64,000 nt of DNA. It comes from Panicum virgatum. Taxonomy: Eukaryota > Streptophyta > Magnoliopsida > Poales > Poaceae. Under the pieces are notes generated by a model. The model saw only the letters and a list, made by a program, of their open reading frames with translations. It did not search any database and was not told the origin of the DNA. Every line of letters begins with the position of its first letter. The first letter of the stretch is position 1. The translations under genes were made by a program, and so were the position numbers. Positions 33,670 to 44,032 of this stretch are shown here, piece by piece. The stretch is from the NCBI RefSeq assembly GCF_016808335.1, contig NC_053148.1, positions 18,886,933-18,950,932 of the forward strand, in the 5' to 3' direction.

Positions 33670-34505
33670 AGCCTCCACCGAAGTAAACATTTTCAGAGGC
33701 CGAAAAGAAGTACTTCAAATCTTAGTCCAACCAAAGTACGGCAAACCCCTCTCGGACTATGACCGCCAAATCACAAAGTCCTATGAGAAGAAAAGTAATC
33801 GTCGGTACAACCAAGTTCCCCAGCTCGGACAACAATCCAAGCAAACAATACCCCCTCTGAAAGTGCTTTCCAAAAAGGATGAAGCTACTGCTCAATTTGT
33901 TCTGGAAAGCGGCCTCACAAAAGCTCAGCTCGAAGGGGGAGAAATCGAGGTTCACCCAGGGTCAACCAGAGAACCATTCAAGTTGGGGGAACCTCTTATG
34001 TGGGAAGAGTTGATTCTGCGGCTACCAACTAGGATGCGTGAGTTGCATCAATGGTACATGAGATCAACTGCAGAGGAGAATATAATGTTTAGTGCTCGAG
34101 TTCAAGATAGGCATTTCCATCGGGGGATTGATGACGTATGGATTGAATTTATAAATCTTTATGGTCTATACCATCAAGACGCCTTAGACAAATCTCTCCT
34201 CAGTGTATTTTCTATGTAAGTGTTTTCAATCATTTCTATAGTACTCTAGCTCTACTAATTATGTGTTTTCTCATCCTCTCCCTTCATTTTTAATTGTCTA
34301 GGATGATGGTGCAAGAATGCCAGAAAAAAAGGATCTACCACGTCGGCTTCATAGACCCATCTAATATACATGAGGAGAGTGTCATGAAATGGCCTAATCG
34401 GACCGAGAACAACATATTCATGGCCTTGGATAGGCAGAACACTTGTCAATACATTATGTTCCCGTATAACTTCGAGTGATTTCTTTACCTTTTTTCATCA
34501 TTTAC

Positions 34506-34506
34506 C

Positions 34507-34563
<57 letters not shown>
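34506..34563. repeat. TA/TG microsatellite
   Basis: A (TA)n run leads into about 22 TG units, within an intron-like part of the broken TNP1 gene. Confidence 0.97.
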
Positions 34564-34566
<3 letters not shown>

Positions 34567-34590
34567 CAACATTTCTCCTATATATATGTG

Positions 34591-34998
34591 TGTATGAAAT
34601 AGTTTCCACTGGATCCTTCTTATTATCGAGATTGATTGTACGATTCTTTGAGGAAGCCAAAAGAATATTATCAAGACCTCATAAACATCATGCAAAAGGC
34701 ATGGGCTCGCTTCCTCAAAAAAATATATAGGAATCACGTCAACACCATGCATATATATACATGTAAATATATATACATACATGTATATATATATGTATAT
34801 ATATGTATATATATATATGTACATATATATGTGTATGAAACAGTTTCCACTGGATCCTTCTTATTATCGAGATTGATTGTACGATTCTTTGAGGAAGCCA
34901 AAAGAATATTATCAAGACCTCATAAACATCATGCAAAAGGCATGGGCTTGCTTCCTCAAAAAAATATATAGGAATCACGTCAACACCATGCGTATATA
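34591..34998. repeat. 241-bp tandem duplication of an exon segment
   Basis: The segment from 34591 recurs at a 241-base offset (34832 on) with few differences. It duplicates the YDSLRKPKEYYQDLINIMQK coding piece and an adjoining TATA/CATA repeat, probably by repeat-mediated slippage or unequal exchange. Confidence 0.9.
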
Positions 34999-35004
34999 TA
35001 CATG

Positions 35005-35098
<94 letters not shown>

Positions 35099-35269
35099 TG
35101 TGTGTATATATATATATGTATGTACATATATATGTATGTATGTACATACATACATATATATGTATATATATATACATATATATGTATGTATGTACATACA
35201 TATATATACATGTATACATATATATATATATTTATATGTATATATACATGCATACATACATATGTATGT

Positions 35270-35300
<31 letters not shown>

Positions 35301-35331
35301 CAACTACATATATATATACATATATATATAT
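35005..35331. repeat. Compound microsatellite (TA, TG, TACA)
   Basis: (TA)n, then about 30 TG units, then over 200 bases of ATGT/ATAC-type repeats. Long open frames of Tyr/Ile/Cys/Val across it are artefacts of the repeats. Confidence 0.97.
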
Positions 35332-35984
35332 GTAGTGTTTGAGACAGCAGCAAGGAAACAACCTATGTGGCTACTATGTATGTGAGCACATGCAAGGTTT
35401 TTGCACCCACAACTCGATGACACAACATGAATTCAATGTACGTAGAACAACATTACTAATAATTACTTGCATTTAATTTCATCAAAGTATTAATTAAAAA
35501 TATTGGTGTTTGCACTTGACAGATTACTGCTATGGCAGAGGCCCTCATCGAACCGGAAATAATCAAAGCAATTCAAGAATCAATCTATGAATTCCAGCTA
35601 GATGAGGTCATAAATCCAAATGGAGAATTTTATGCGGATCCTAGGATAAGTGTGGGTCGACTGGATCCGAATAAGGACATCAGCGATGAAGAGGCAGAGA
35701 ACTAGTATCTTGTACAAATTTGTTGAATAAAACTTATGTGCATGACAACTTGTAAATAGTTCATGAATCCCGAGTGCATTATATCATATATTAGAAGTAA
35801 ATGTAATATTTCAAGTGTATATAAATATAATAAATGTAGCCTTTTGTATGCTAGATACGAACACAAATATGCAGACATACACGAATACGAATACACAGAT
35901 GTACACAAATATGTATACGCAAACGTCCACGAATATGAATTAGTTGAAAACTAAAAAAGGAAAAAATAAAAAAAGGACATCTAG

Positions 35985-36214
35985 TACCGGTCGGTATCAC
36001 CAACCGGTACTAAATGGCTGCTTCAGGTGCGCCTCCGTGGCAAGCACTTTAGTACTGGTCCGTGTTACCGACCGGTACTAAAGTGCCTCTTTAGTACCGG
36101 GTGGCCTGACCGGTACTAAGTGACGGCGCACTTATCGGCCAGGCGGTACCGGGCGCGGAACCGGTACAAACCGGGGGTTCCGGCCCAGTACAAATGACAG
36201 TTTTTCTAGCAGTG
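35985..36214. repeat. Right subterminal repeats and terminus of inner CACTA
   Basis: CCGGTACTAAA / TTTAGTACCGG units mirror those at 18470-18760. The end AGTTTTTCTAGCAGTG is the inverse of the left terminus. Confidence 0.88.
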
Positions 36215-36690
36215 ATACCCCTCAAATAAACATTACAGGCATCATATATATATCATAATAAGCATCATAGGCATCGCATATATATCACAATAAGGATCAC
36301 AGGCATTTCATATAGTCACAAGCAATTCACAAATGCAAATAAACTAGTATCGTAACTCCACAGCCACAAAGTAGTCCACAAATGCAAATGCAAGCTAGTC
36401 GTCCAGACAATTATTCCACAACTACAACTACTCACTGAGGTGGCCAATGCAGCCATTGCGACAAATCTAGGTCATTAGGCCCATCATTCTATGCCGCCGA
36501 TTGATTCTGCACAAAGGAGAAGAGATTGCATGTGTGAGATAAGATTTAATGGTAGGAACGTACAAACTAAATCATTCAAACTCACAGGAGTGCCATGAGG
36601 AGGAGGTGGAGAAGGGAATAGCATCGGTGGTGGAGGTTGGCCCATCTTCTCGCCAAGACTCTGCATCCACTACGACACCTGTCATCATCT
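36215..36690 (-). pseudogene. Outer CACTA: TNP1 last exons and 3' UTR
   Basis: On the minus strand 36666-36590 encodes MQSLGEKMGQPPPPM and a Pro-rich tail ending at a GTGAGT donor. 36510-36415 begins NQSAA and encodes a Gln/Trp/Pro tail like the last exon at 43876-44032. The following GATGCTTATTGTGAT repeats match that element's 3' UTR (44130-44220). It is joined directly to the TNPD fragment, so the sequence between was deleted. Confidence 0.65.
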
Positions 36691-37350
36691 ACGGTGTAGA
36701 GTTTTTCACTATGACACCTTTCGTAAAGTTCTTGATGTCTCGTCTGAATGGATGGTCAAGAGGGAGGAATTGTCGATGTTTGTCGAACAAAGAGTACTTT
36801 CCAACCTTCCTCAACCAAATGAACTTCAAAGCTGCCTTGCATACTGGGCATGGGAACTTCCCGTGAACATACCAGCCGCAGAATAGCCCATACGCCGGCA
36901 AGTCATGCAGGGAGTAGTGGTACCAAACATACATTTTAAAGTTTGTCTTTGTAGCTCGATCGTATGTCCATACCCCTTCCTCCCAAGCACGGACCAAATC
37001 ATCAATCAGAGGCTTCATGTACACACTCATATTATTCCCCGGGTGTTCAGGAATTATCAACGACAAGAATATGTTCTGTCGTTGAAAGAGGGCATCGGGG
37101 GTGGGGGGTGGGACTGAGGGGAATAACGAACACGGGCCAACAAGTGTATGGGGCAGCCACCATTCCATAAGGATGGAACCCATATGTTGCCCGCGCAACA
37201 CGTACATTACGAGCCTCTAGAGCTTTCGCATGATGAATCCCAACAAAATGGGTCCATGATTCAGCATCGGATGGGTGTACAAGCTTCTCAGGATTGTGTC
37301 GACGACCATTTTTGTGCCATGTCATCTGTTTTGCAGATTGTCATCTGTTT
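36691..37350 (-). pseudogene. Outer CACTA: TNPD transposase fragment (Transposase_21)
   Basis: About 220 codons match the core of plant CACTA transposases. Features include CWPVFVIPLS, LIIPEHPGNNMSVYMKPL, VWTYDRATKTNFKMYVWY, YGLFCGWYVHGKFPCPVC and HRQFLPLDHPFRRD. These are conserved blocks of the Transposase_21 region. The N-terminal part and the region after the HPFRR motif are absent. No intact transposase can be made. Confidence 0.85.
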
Positions 37351-37464
37351 TGCAGATTCTTCGGTCATGTAAAGCCATTGGATCCTCTGTACGAACGGAA
37401 GGTACCGTAGGATTTTCACGGGGATCGTGAACTGCCTTTTTTGACCATCACCAGAGTCTACCTC

Positions 37465-37733
37465 TAGGAACCTAGTTTGCCGTGTTTGCCATGTGCCTAG
37501 CTCTTTGCTGTGAGCAACTTCTTGGGCACATGACAAACACATTATATGCCGAGTGCCGGACAAAAAACTCACGGCAAATTGGGTTTTTGCCGAGGGCAAT
37601 GAAAAAACATAAGGCAAATATTTCTCTTTGTCGTTTGTCTAACTCCTGGCACATGGCAAAGATGTCACCATGGACGGAAGTTGCCCGGCCATTAAAATTT
37701 TGCTGTGGGATCTCGGTGACACACGGCAAAATG
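37465..37733. repeat. TTTGCCGTG subterminal repeats, 5' end of outer CACTA
   Basis: Units such as TTTGCCGTG, GGCACATGGCAAA and GACACACGGCAAA recur in both orientations. The last one forms the proposed terminus at 37733. Confidence 0.7.
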
Positions 37734-37741
37734 GAAGCTTT

Positions 37742-39005
37742 CACTATGTAAGAAATGACCTATAGTGACGCGCACAAAGGTGACGGGCAGTTGTCGCCCG
37801 TCACCCCTCAAGTAAAGGTGACGGGCTTCATCTCCGTGCGTCATCTTGGATCATTTTGGGGCCTCACTAGAAACATGACCCGTCACCTTTGCGAGAGAGC
37901 AAAGGTGACGGGGCTTAACATTGCAAGTCACCTATACTACAGGTGACGCGCTACATTCTTAGCGCGTCACCTATAGTCCATACAAAAGTGACGGGCCAGG
38001 ACCTAAGAAGCAAAGGTAACAGCCTTTACTTAGTGCGTCACCGCGTCTTGTGATGCGCTTAACCTGTGGTCCTTGAAAAGTGACGTATTACGTGTATAGT
38101 TTGTCACCTATGTGTATGCCCTATCTAACAAAAGGATGAAAATTGCGAGGTAACAATGCTGAGATTATTGCAAGATATATATAAAGGGACCTGCATACAA
38201 ACTACGATATACATAGTCATGGCAGCTCCCTGATAACTTCCACCACCTTGAAGATGGCGTAGACATATCCGGCAACGTCCTCCACAAGTGGCGAGTTCAC
38301 CTCCAGTTTCCCAAGGCGGACGAGGTAGTCGTTCAACTCGTTGAATGAATCCTTCATGATGCCGATTGCCCAGGTATCGTCGAGGCCGAAGGGGTGGTCC
38401 GGATCGAACCCCGGATCATCAGGTGCCGGAGTAGGGGCTGGAGCCGATGCTGGAGCAGGGGCCGGCGTAGGCACCGGGGCCGGTACCAGAGCCGGAGCCG
38501 GAGCAGGGGCCGACGCAGGCACCGGGGCCGGAGCAGGGGCCAGCGCAGGAGCCGGGGCTGGAGCCATAGCAGGAGGAGGCGACTGGCGATGGCGGCGAGG
38601 GGAGAAGAAGGCAACGACAACGATGACGTTCAGTCCACTTGAACGTAGCGGCGGCGGCTGTAGTGAGAGCCGGAACCCAACATCGTTGTACCTAGGGCGC
38701 GCGAGAGTAGGGGTGTGAGGAGAGCGGCCGTGAGGCAGTATATAATGGCGACGGCCAGAGATCGTGGGATCGAGAGATGAATGCGAAACTACGCGCGGTT
38801 GCTGAGAGGGAGCGCGGTTGCGGAGATGGCTTGCGTGTGCAGTCGTGCACAGAGAGGGCACCGGCGGTTGCGATTCCCAGCAATTGAATGTTGCTAGGCG
38901 CGTCACATGACATAGGTGACGTGCTACATATATTGCGCGTCACTTATGTGACGCCAGTTGTAGTTTCAGGTGACATAGGTGATGGGCAACATATATCACA
39001 CCTCA
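37742..39005 (+). mobile_element. CACTA-like 5' end with AGGTGACGGG repeats
   Basis: Starts CACTATGTAAGAAATGACC at 37742. AGGTGACGGG, CCCGTCACC and GTGACGCGC units then repeat through 38110 and again at 38890-39005. The right terminus was not found, so the element is truncated or continues into 39006-40783. An alternative reading ends the left neighbour at CTATAGTG (37768). Confidence 0.55.
38217..38567 (-). CDS. Ala/Pro-repeat ORF inside the GTGACGGG element, unknown
   Basis: 116 codons from the ATG at 38565-38567 (the frame is open further upstream to 38906). The first ~50 residues are an (Ala-Pro)n-rich repeat. The rest is an acidic, helical-looking segment with DDPGFDPDHPFGLDDTW, then FNELNDYLVRLGKLEVNSPLVED. 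No known domain was recognised. It is flanked on both sides by the same subterminal repeats, so it may be a transposon-carried gene or a captured fragment. Expression is unproven. Confidence 0.35.
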   Translation of the reverse strand: MAPAPAPALAPAPAPVPASAPAPAPALVPAPVPTPAPAPASAPAPTPAPDDPGFDPDHPFGLDDTWAIGIMKDSFNELNDYLVRLGKLEVNSPLVEDVAGYVYAIFKVVEVIRELP

Positions 39006-40783
39006 CCTTTCTCTTTCGTTTGAATATATAGAACGACACTTGGCCGTTTCCTCTTCCAAACCCTAGCCCACTTCCACCTCTCCTCGCCTCCTCCACGCCG
39101 CCGCGCGTGGGCCGGGACCAGCGCCTCCTCATCCTCCACGCCGCCGACCGACCGCTGCCCTCCTCCTCCTCGGGCGTCGATGACCGCCGCCTCTTTGTCG
39201 CTGGTGAGCCCCTCCTCCTTGGGCCCCAGACCGCTGCCTCCACAAAGCCATCGCGGGACCGGTACCTGTCGTCCCTGGTCCATGTCGCCGTCTGACCATC
39301 ACTCTCCTCCACGCCACCGCGTGTGGGCTGGGACCAGAGCCTCCTCATCCTCCACGCCGCCGACCGACTACCGCCCTCCTCCTCCTCGAGCGTCACTGAC
39401 CGCCACCTCCTCATCGGCAGTGAGCCTCTCCTCCTACTCGGGCGTCGCTGACCTCCTACACTTAGCTTGTACATAACGATTATGTGACATGGTTCTAACC
39501 CTAGCTTGTACATAATGATTAGATCACCGTGGTGTTATGTGTCAGTCACCCTCAATCGTGGTCAGATATTTCTCCTATTCCATGATTTTTGCATCCTTCA
39601 CCATTCTTTGTGGTCAGGTTATTTCTCCTATTCCTATTTCATTTTGACCGAGCTCTGACCCAAGCCATGGCCAAGCTGCGGCCCTGCGGCCATGGTCGTC
39701 GAGCTCACGGCCGAGCCAGCTGCCGCGGTCAGCCCAGGCCATGGCCGCCGCCCCCCACGGCCTCCAGGCCCCCTCCGGCCAGTGCTCCGTCCGGTTAATT
39801 TTTACAGCATAATTTATTTCAATTTCTAGTGAATTAGTTCAAATTCTAGTGAATTTGTTTAATTTCTAGCTCAATTTCTTGTGAATTAGTTTAATTTTTA
39901 GTTAGTTTAATTAGTTAGTTAGTTCGTTAGTTAGTTTGTTCAATTAGATTAGTTAGTTTAGTTTAGTTAATTTAGTTGTTTAGTTTAGTTAGTAGTGTAT
40001 ATAGCTAGATATATAGTTATGGTAATTTAGTTAGAGTTAGTGATATATAGTTACATTTACAGTAATTTAGATTAGTTAGTAGTGTATATAGCTAGACATT
40101 CATAATATTTGCTTTGGTTTTGCAATAAGGATCATGCACCACCGCCTCTAGCCGTTGCCACACTCGCTGTGCCATCGCACCGTCGCCCCTCGCCGTGCCT
40201 TCCGTGCAGGTTGGTTTGATGTCGGCCATTGTACCATTGTATGTGATTGTCTGCCATTGTGCCGTTGTATGTATGTCGGCCATGGTGCCGTTATTTTGTT
40301 GCAGGTTTTGGAAACCTCACCGTGCAGGGGAGGTGCAGCCAAAATTTTGATTTGACCCTATTTTGTTCTTTTTTTAGGAGAGGTAGCACCGACCACTGTG
40401 GCCCATCTCCACCAACACGCGCTTCACTGACTCGCCTACCGTCGAGCCCTAGGTGAGCACATGCAAAAGACCCCTCTGTCCGTATCACATTCGTAGATCA
40501 TGCAACCTAGTTAGGCATCTCCCGTTCGAAAGAGATACGTTTTGAAATACGCATATCTTTGCATATCTAGAACCGTATCTGTTTCAAATTGTCCATATTT
40601 TTTGGACAGCCTGAGGATGCGTAGATGAGGTTAGTTTTCATGCACTTCTTGGATAGGTTGCGGGAAATGAAAGGCCTGATTTCATTTCTTGGTTCAAACA
40701 GAAGTTAATGTCCAATTTATCTTGTTCATAGTATGACATTACAAGTTGCTCATACGTGCGAATAATATGACGAACTATCCTGC
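39006..40783 (+). other. CACTA leader/intron region with a 220-bp duplication
   Basis: GC-rich sequence with a direct duplication (about 39085-39205 repeated near 39305-39430, offset about 220). A Ser/Pro/Ala-rich stretch follows (39660-39795), then AT-rich TTAGTTAGT repeats (39830-40100). No transposase core was found, so the TNPD gene is missing its first two thirds here. Confidence 0.45.
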
Positions 40784-41596
40784 TTGAACTTGCAAGCCCA
40801 AACCGATGTGTCTATGAGTGCCGAGTTGTGGCAGGTTGCCAATGGCTGTGCCTATAGAGTCAAGTCATTTGGAGCTTATGGTGTGAATGAATATCACTTT
40901 CACACAACAAGGCACGAGCAGAGTCGGCCCAATCGAAGAATCACAAATACCAGAGTTTTTACGCCAGGAGACGATGGGCTCGAGTACTATGGAAGAATCG
41001 AAGAAATATACAAACTCATGTTTCATGATTCCAAACCTCTAAAACCTGCCATATTCAAATGCCATTGGTTTTATCCTCAAGCTGTGAGACGGACCCCGAA
41101 TCTTGGGCTAGTTGAAATTCAACAGTCACTCGTGTACCCAGGAGACGATCTCTATTTTGTGGCTCAACAGGCCACGCAAGTTTATTATCTCTCATACCCA
41201 TTCCAAACTGACGATCGTCTCAAGGGTTGGGATGTTGTGTATAAGGTATCACAACACAGTAAACTACATGTCCCGAACAATGAGGATTACAACATACACC
41301 CAAACACATATGCCGGTGAGTCCTTTCAAGAAGATGGGCTAGAAGGGAGTTTTGAGATAGACTTAACCGAAGCAATTGGAATGGAAGTAGACAATGAAAG
41401 GGTTCTTAACGAGGATGTCGGGGATGAGGTTCATAATGTGAAGGACTTAGAATTACTTGAGCGATTACATTTAGGCAATGATAGTAATGATGACAGCGTT
41501 CCTCCTTTAGAGCACGGCGTTGATTATATCGACATGCATGATAGCGATGATGAGACATATGATCCAGCTAATCCCGATCATGATGAGTATTTCTAA
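40784..41596 (+). pseudogene. CACTA TNPD C-terminus (DUF4216-type)
   Basis: An open frame of 270 codons matches the C-terminal DUF4216-type region of CACTA TNPD proteins: FGAYGVNEYHFHT, then DGLEYYGRIEEIYKL, ifKCHWF, LVYPGDDLYFVAQQATQVYYL. A very acidic tail ends in YDPANPDHDEYF and a stop. The upstream catalytic exons are absent, so although this piece is undamaged it cannot act alone. The TNP1-like gene follows about 220 bases on, in the usual CACTA gene order. Confidence 0.85.
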
Positions 41597-41818
41597 TACA
41601 AGTAATAACCATACTAATTAATTTACTAGCTGTAATACTATGTTATTTTCTAATTATATTTTGTTTATTTTAGTAGTTGTACTAACTTATTTACTACTTG
41701 TACTAATTTATTTCTAATACATCTACTGATTGGTTTACTTTTTTTAATTCCAAGAGATTGATCAAAGATGTGCTCCCGGACGACTCGATAGAGAGGCAGG
41801 GGAAGAGGGAATGGTGGA

Positions 41819-44032
41819 GTGAGTTCATCGGCGCCTGCAGTAGCTGAGGCCTCCGGCACGGCTCGGGGGAGGAGGGGAAGGAAGGGGGCTCGCATGAGGT
41901 CACCCTCACCTGTAGCCTCCGCTTCGTCTAAGGAGGAGGACGACGACACGGTACCTGAGCCGTACGCCTCTGGTGAGCAGGAGGAGGAGGAGGAGGAGGA
42001 GGAGGAGGAGGAGGAGGAGGGGCCATACCTACCGTCAGGCAGCAAGGCCCCTCGAGGCTCCCGAATCGATCAATACCTTTAGAGAGACAGCCGATTATTC
42101 GCATTGATGGGAAAAGGTAAGTAACTTCAGATGTTATCACTATGTTTTCTTTTGATATATTCAAAATCACAATTGAGACTAATATTTTGTATTAATCACT
42201 TGGGCAGGAATTTTGTGATCGTTGCTCCATGTGCTCACAAACGCATGCCCAATGACATGCTGGGGCTGCTCTGCAGGCTACACTACCCTGGCCACATGCA
42301 GATTGCTGGCCAACTTCAGCCGATGTTGTCATGGGAGAACTACATCGCCGCCGAAGACCGCATAGATCGAGAAGGCTGGGAATATCGCAACAAGGCGGAG
42401 CGAGTGTTGAACGAACTGTGGGTAAGTCTTCCTGGCAGTACATTTCTAAATACATCGCATTTATTGTACATTCTTGAAATAATGACTTCGTTCGTGTTTA
42501 TGCACAACATTTCTACATATGTGAGGAGGGACTGCTGCCCAAGGCGAGGCAGGTGGCTAACAAAGCCTGTTACAAGCTAATGGCGGATATGCTTTACGAT
42601 ACGTGCATCCAGGCCATCATAGACTACAAGGCTTGCATCAAACACATGAAGGTCGGCAAACCGGTTGCGAGAAACATTAGGCTCACCCGGGAACAATACC
42701 TGCAGGTAAATATATGCAACATTATTAATACTGACTTTTTCTTCGATCAAGTATGCTCCATTTGATCTTCTTATATGTTATGTAATTGATGATGTGCAGG
42801 TGCCTCCGTGGTGGTTAGCCGGGGATACTCAGTGCTGGGAAATGATAGTGGACATGTGTTGCACGAAAGGTTGGGTGGAGATCCACAACGCTTGCCGGGA
42901 GCGGCATTTGATGATGCCAGGTGCACCGCACCATCAGGGCAACCGTCACCTCACCGAGTATGTGGCTAGATGGGTATGTGAATTCATTTCTTTATTCTAA
43001 CGCTCAATTTTGCATAATTTCTAATCATCTTGCTTTTTTCACAGTGGGCGGCACATGGTGGCCAGCCTTGCTCCCAGCTCTTGGCATATGCTTTGGCCCA
43101 CAAGGGGAACGCGACGTCTGATGTCACCTACAACCCGGAGGACCTACCCGAAGTGTACAGCAACACGACCTTCCACAGCCGCCTCAGTGATTACACCTCG
43201 ATGGCAAGGGAGGTCCATGGGCTGGAGTTTGATCCGAGCACGCAATCCCTTGATGGAGAAATCGTCATGAGGGTGGGATTAGGCAAGAAGCATGGCCTGT
43301 TCTGGATTGGCGACAACCCACTCGACACGGCCAGTACTCCCACTCTCTCACAGATTCGAGTTAGGAGCACCAGCTCAAGCCCAGCCATTCGCCCACGGCC
43401 AGACACTGCATAGACCCAGATGGAGGCACTCAAGTCTGTTTCATCTGTCGTTCCTTGATTTTTACATACGTTTGCTTTGTATTCTAACCCTGGGATCAAA
43501 TATTGTAGGCCCAGATGGAAGCAGACTTTCAAGCATGGCAGGAGGCGGCGGAGGCGAGGTGGCAGACTGAGCGGGAGCAGATGCAGCAGAGATTGGATCA
43601 GGCTCTTTAGTGCATGCAAACTCTGGGCTCGGCGATGGGTCTTTCACCGCCACCATTCACTCCGATTCCACTTCCTCCTCGTGCAACTACTCCAACTCCT
43701 GTGAGTGACTTGATAATCTTTTAGTTTCATTTGTCATAGTGACTTAGCACTTTTAATGATGGATAAACCTACAATGACTTAGAACTAATGACTTAGGATA
43801 CAACTACAATGAATTACTTCGAATGTTCCTAACTTAAATCTTGTCTCACACATGCAATGTATTCACCTATGTGCAGAATCAATCGGCGGCAGCCAATGAT
43901 GAGCCAGTCAATCCAGACATGTCACCGTCTGTGCCACCTCAGTGGACGTCTCAGCCGCTGCCTCAGTGGATGCCTCAATGGCCGCCGTGGTGGCCGCAGC
44001 CGCCGCCGCCACTGCCGCCGGCGGTGGCCTAG
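41819..44032 (+). pseudogene. CACTA TNP1-like gene (Transposase_24 type), multi-exon
   Basis: Exons with plausible splice sites are as follows. 41819-42118 holds a GAG-repeat poly-Glu run at 41980-42018 and then IIRIDGKR after a frame change near 42065. 42209-42420 encodes NFVIVAPCAHKRMP through RVLNELW (donor GTAAGT). 42520-42705 contains RQVANKACYKLMAD. 42801-42975 encodes VPPWWLAGD through YVARW. 43045-43412 encodes WAAHGGQPCSQ, then VYSNTTFHSRL. 43510-43700 contains AQMEADFQAWQEAAEARW, then a TAG near 43608. 43876-44032 starts NQSAAANDEP. This is the plant CACTA second gene, which binds subterminal repeats and assists transposition. The frame change and the TAG make it probably non-functional. 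Confidence 0.8.

Larger units (their letters stand above)
30660..35705 (+). pseudogene. CACTA TNP1-like gene with Ulp1-type C-terminus, broken
   Basis: Exons and fragments on the plus strand match the plant CACTA second gene. 30660-31100 encodes the TNP1 core (LWADVKRYFSFPEDKEE, then FVQYKLSKDSEKRTAQAK). A frameshift near 31098 continues as GGYSSAIPKWQKMEDN, and RLDEALKAVSEGSFKLDREK lies at 31280-31350. Later pieces include YPVDDINVRTSCDLL, then GMPIPEGYARVMVDRVESG and a Pro/Ser-rich repeat (32010-32330). A solo LTR interrupts at 32415. 33670-34490 encodes the segment leading to a Ulp1 (C48) fold, and 34590-34990 the PHWILLII-like strand region, duplicated. 35345-35440 carries [16 protein letters not shown] with the expected catalytic Cys, and 35524-35705 the C-terminus. 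Several stops and frameshifts make it inactive. Confidence 0.8.
18436..36214 (+). mobile_element. Inner CACTA element, 17.8 kb, nested
   Basis: The left terminus CATTGCTAGAAAACTG (18436) and right terminus, reading inward CACTGCTAGAAAAACTG (36214), are terminal inverted repeats. Flanking triplets are GTA and ATA, consistent with a 3-bp TSD with one change. Subterminal regions (18470-18760 and 35985-36195) carry repeated TTTAGTACCGG / CCGGTACTAAA units. The genes run on the plus strand: a TNPD N-terminal exon (20627-21060), then a TNP1/Ulp1-like gene (about 30660-35705). The DDE transposase core is missing, replaced by a gypsy array, so it is non-autonomous. A solo LTR and microsatellites interrupt the second gene. 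Confidence 0.85.
18172..37733 (-). mobile_element. Outer CACTA element, split by an inner CACTA
   Basis: The two parts are 18172-18435 and 36215-37733. Left terminus CACTTTGCCGAGTG and right terminus (read inward on the minus strand) CATTTTGCCGTGTG form similar terminal inverted repeats. Both ends carry TTTGCCG(A/T)G-type subterminal repeats. Flanking triplets are GAC and GAA, so the TSD is imperfect. The minus-strand coding is a TNPD fragment joined to a TNP1 last-exon fragment, so the element had an internal deletion. Its 3' UTR is continuous across the inner element: ...GGGGTA at 36215 on the minus strand resumes as TACCATATAC at 18435, the same string seen at 44235 in the related copy. 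Confidence 0.75.

Noticed and set aside
34877..35385. Several 80-200 codon frames rich in Tyr/Ile/Cys/Val or Thr/His
   Set aside because: They are translations of TG/TA/ATAC microsatellites in all frames, not genes.
20627..35705. An autonomous CACTA transposon
   Set aside because: The DDE transposase core is absent and the second gene has frameshifts, stops and insertions.
38568..38906. N-terminal extension of the Ala/Pro ORF to 229 codons
   Set aside because: The extension has low-complexity basic sequence with no conserved start context. The ATG at 38565-38567 directly before the AP repeat is more plausible.
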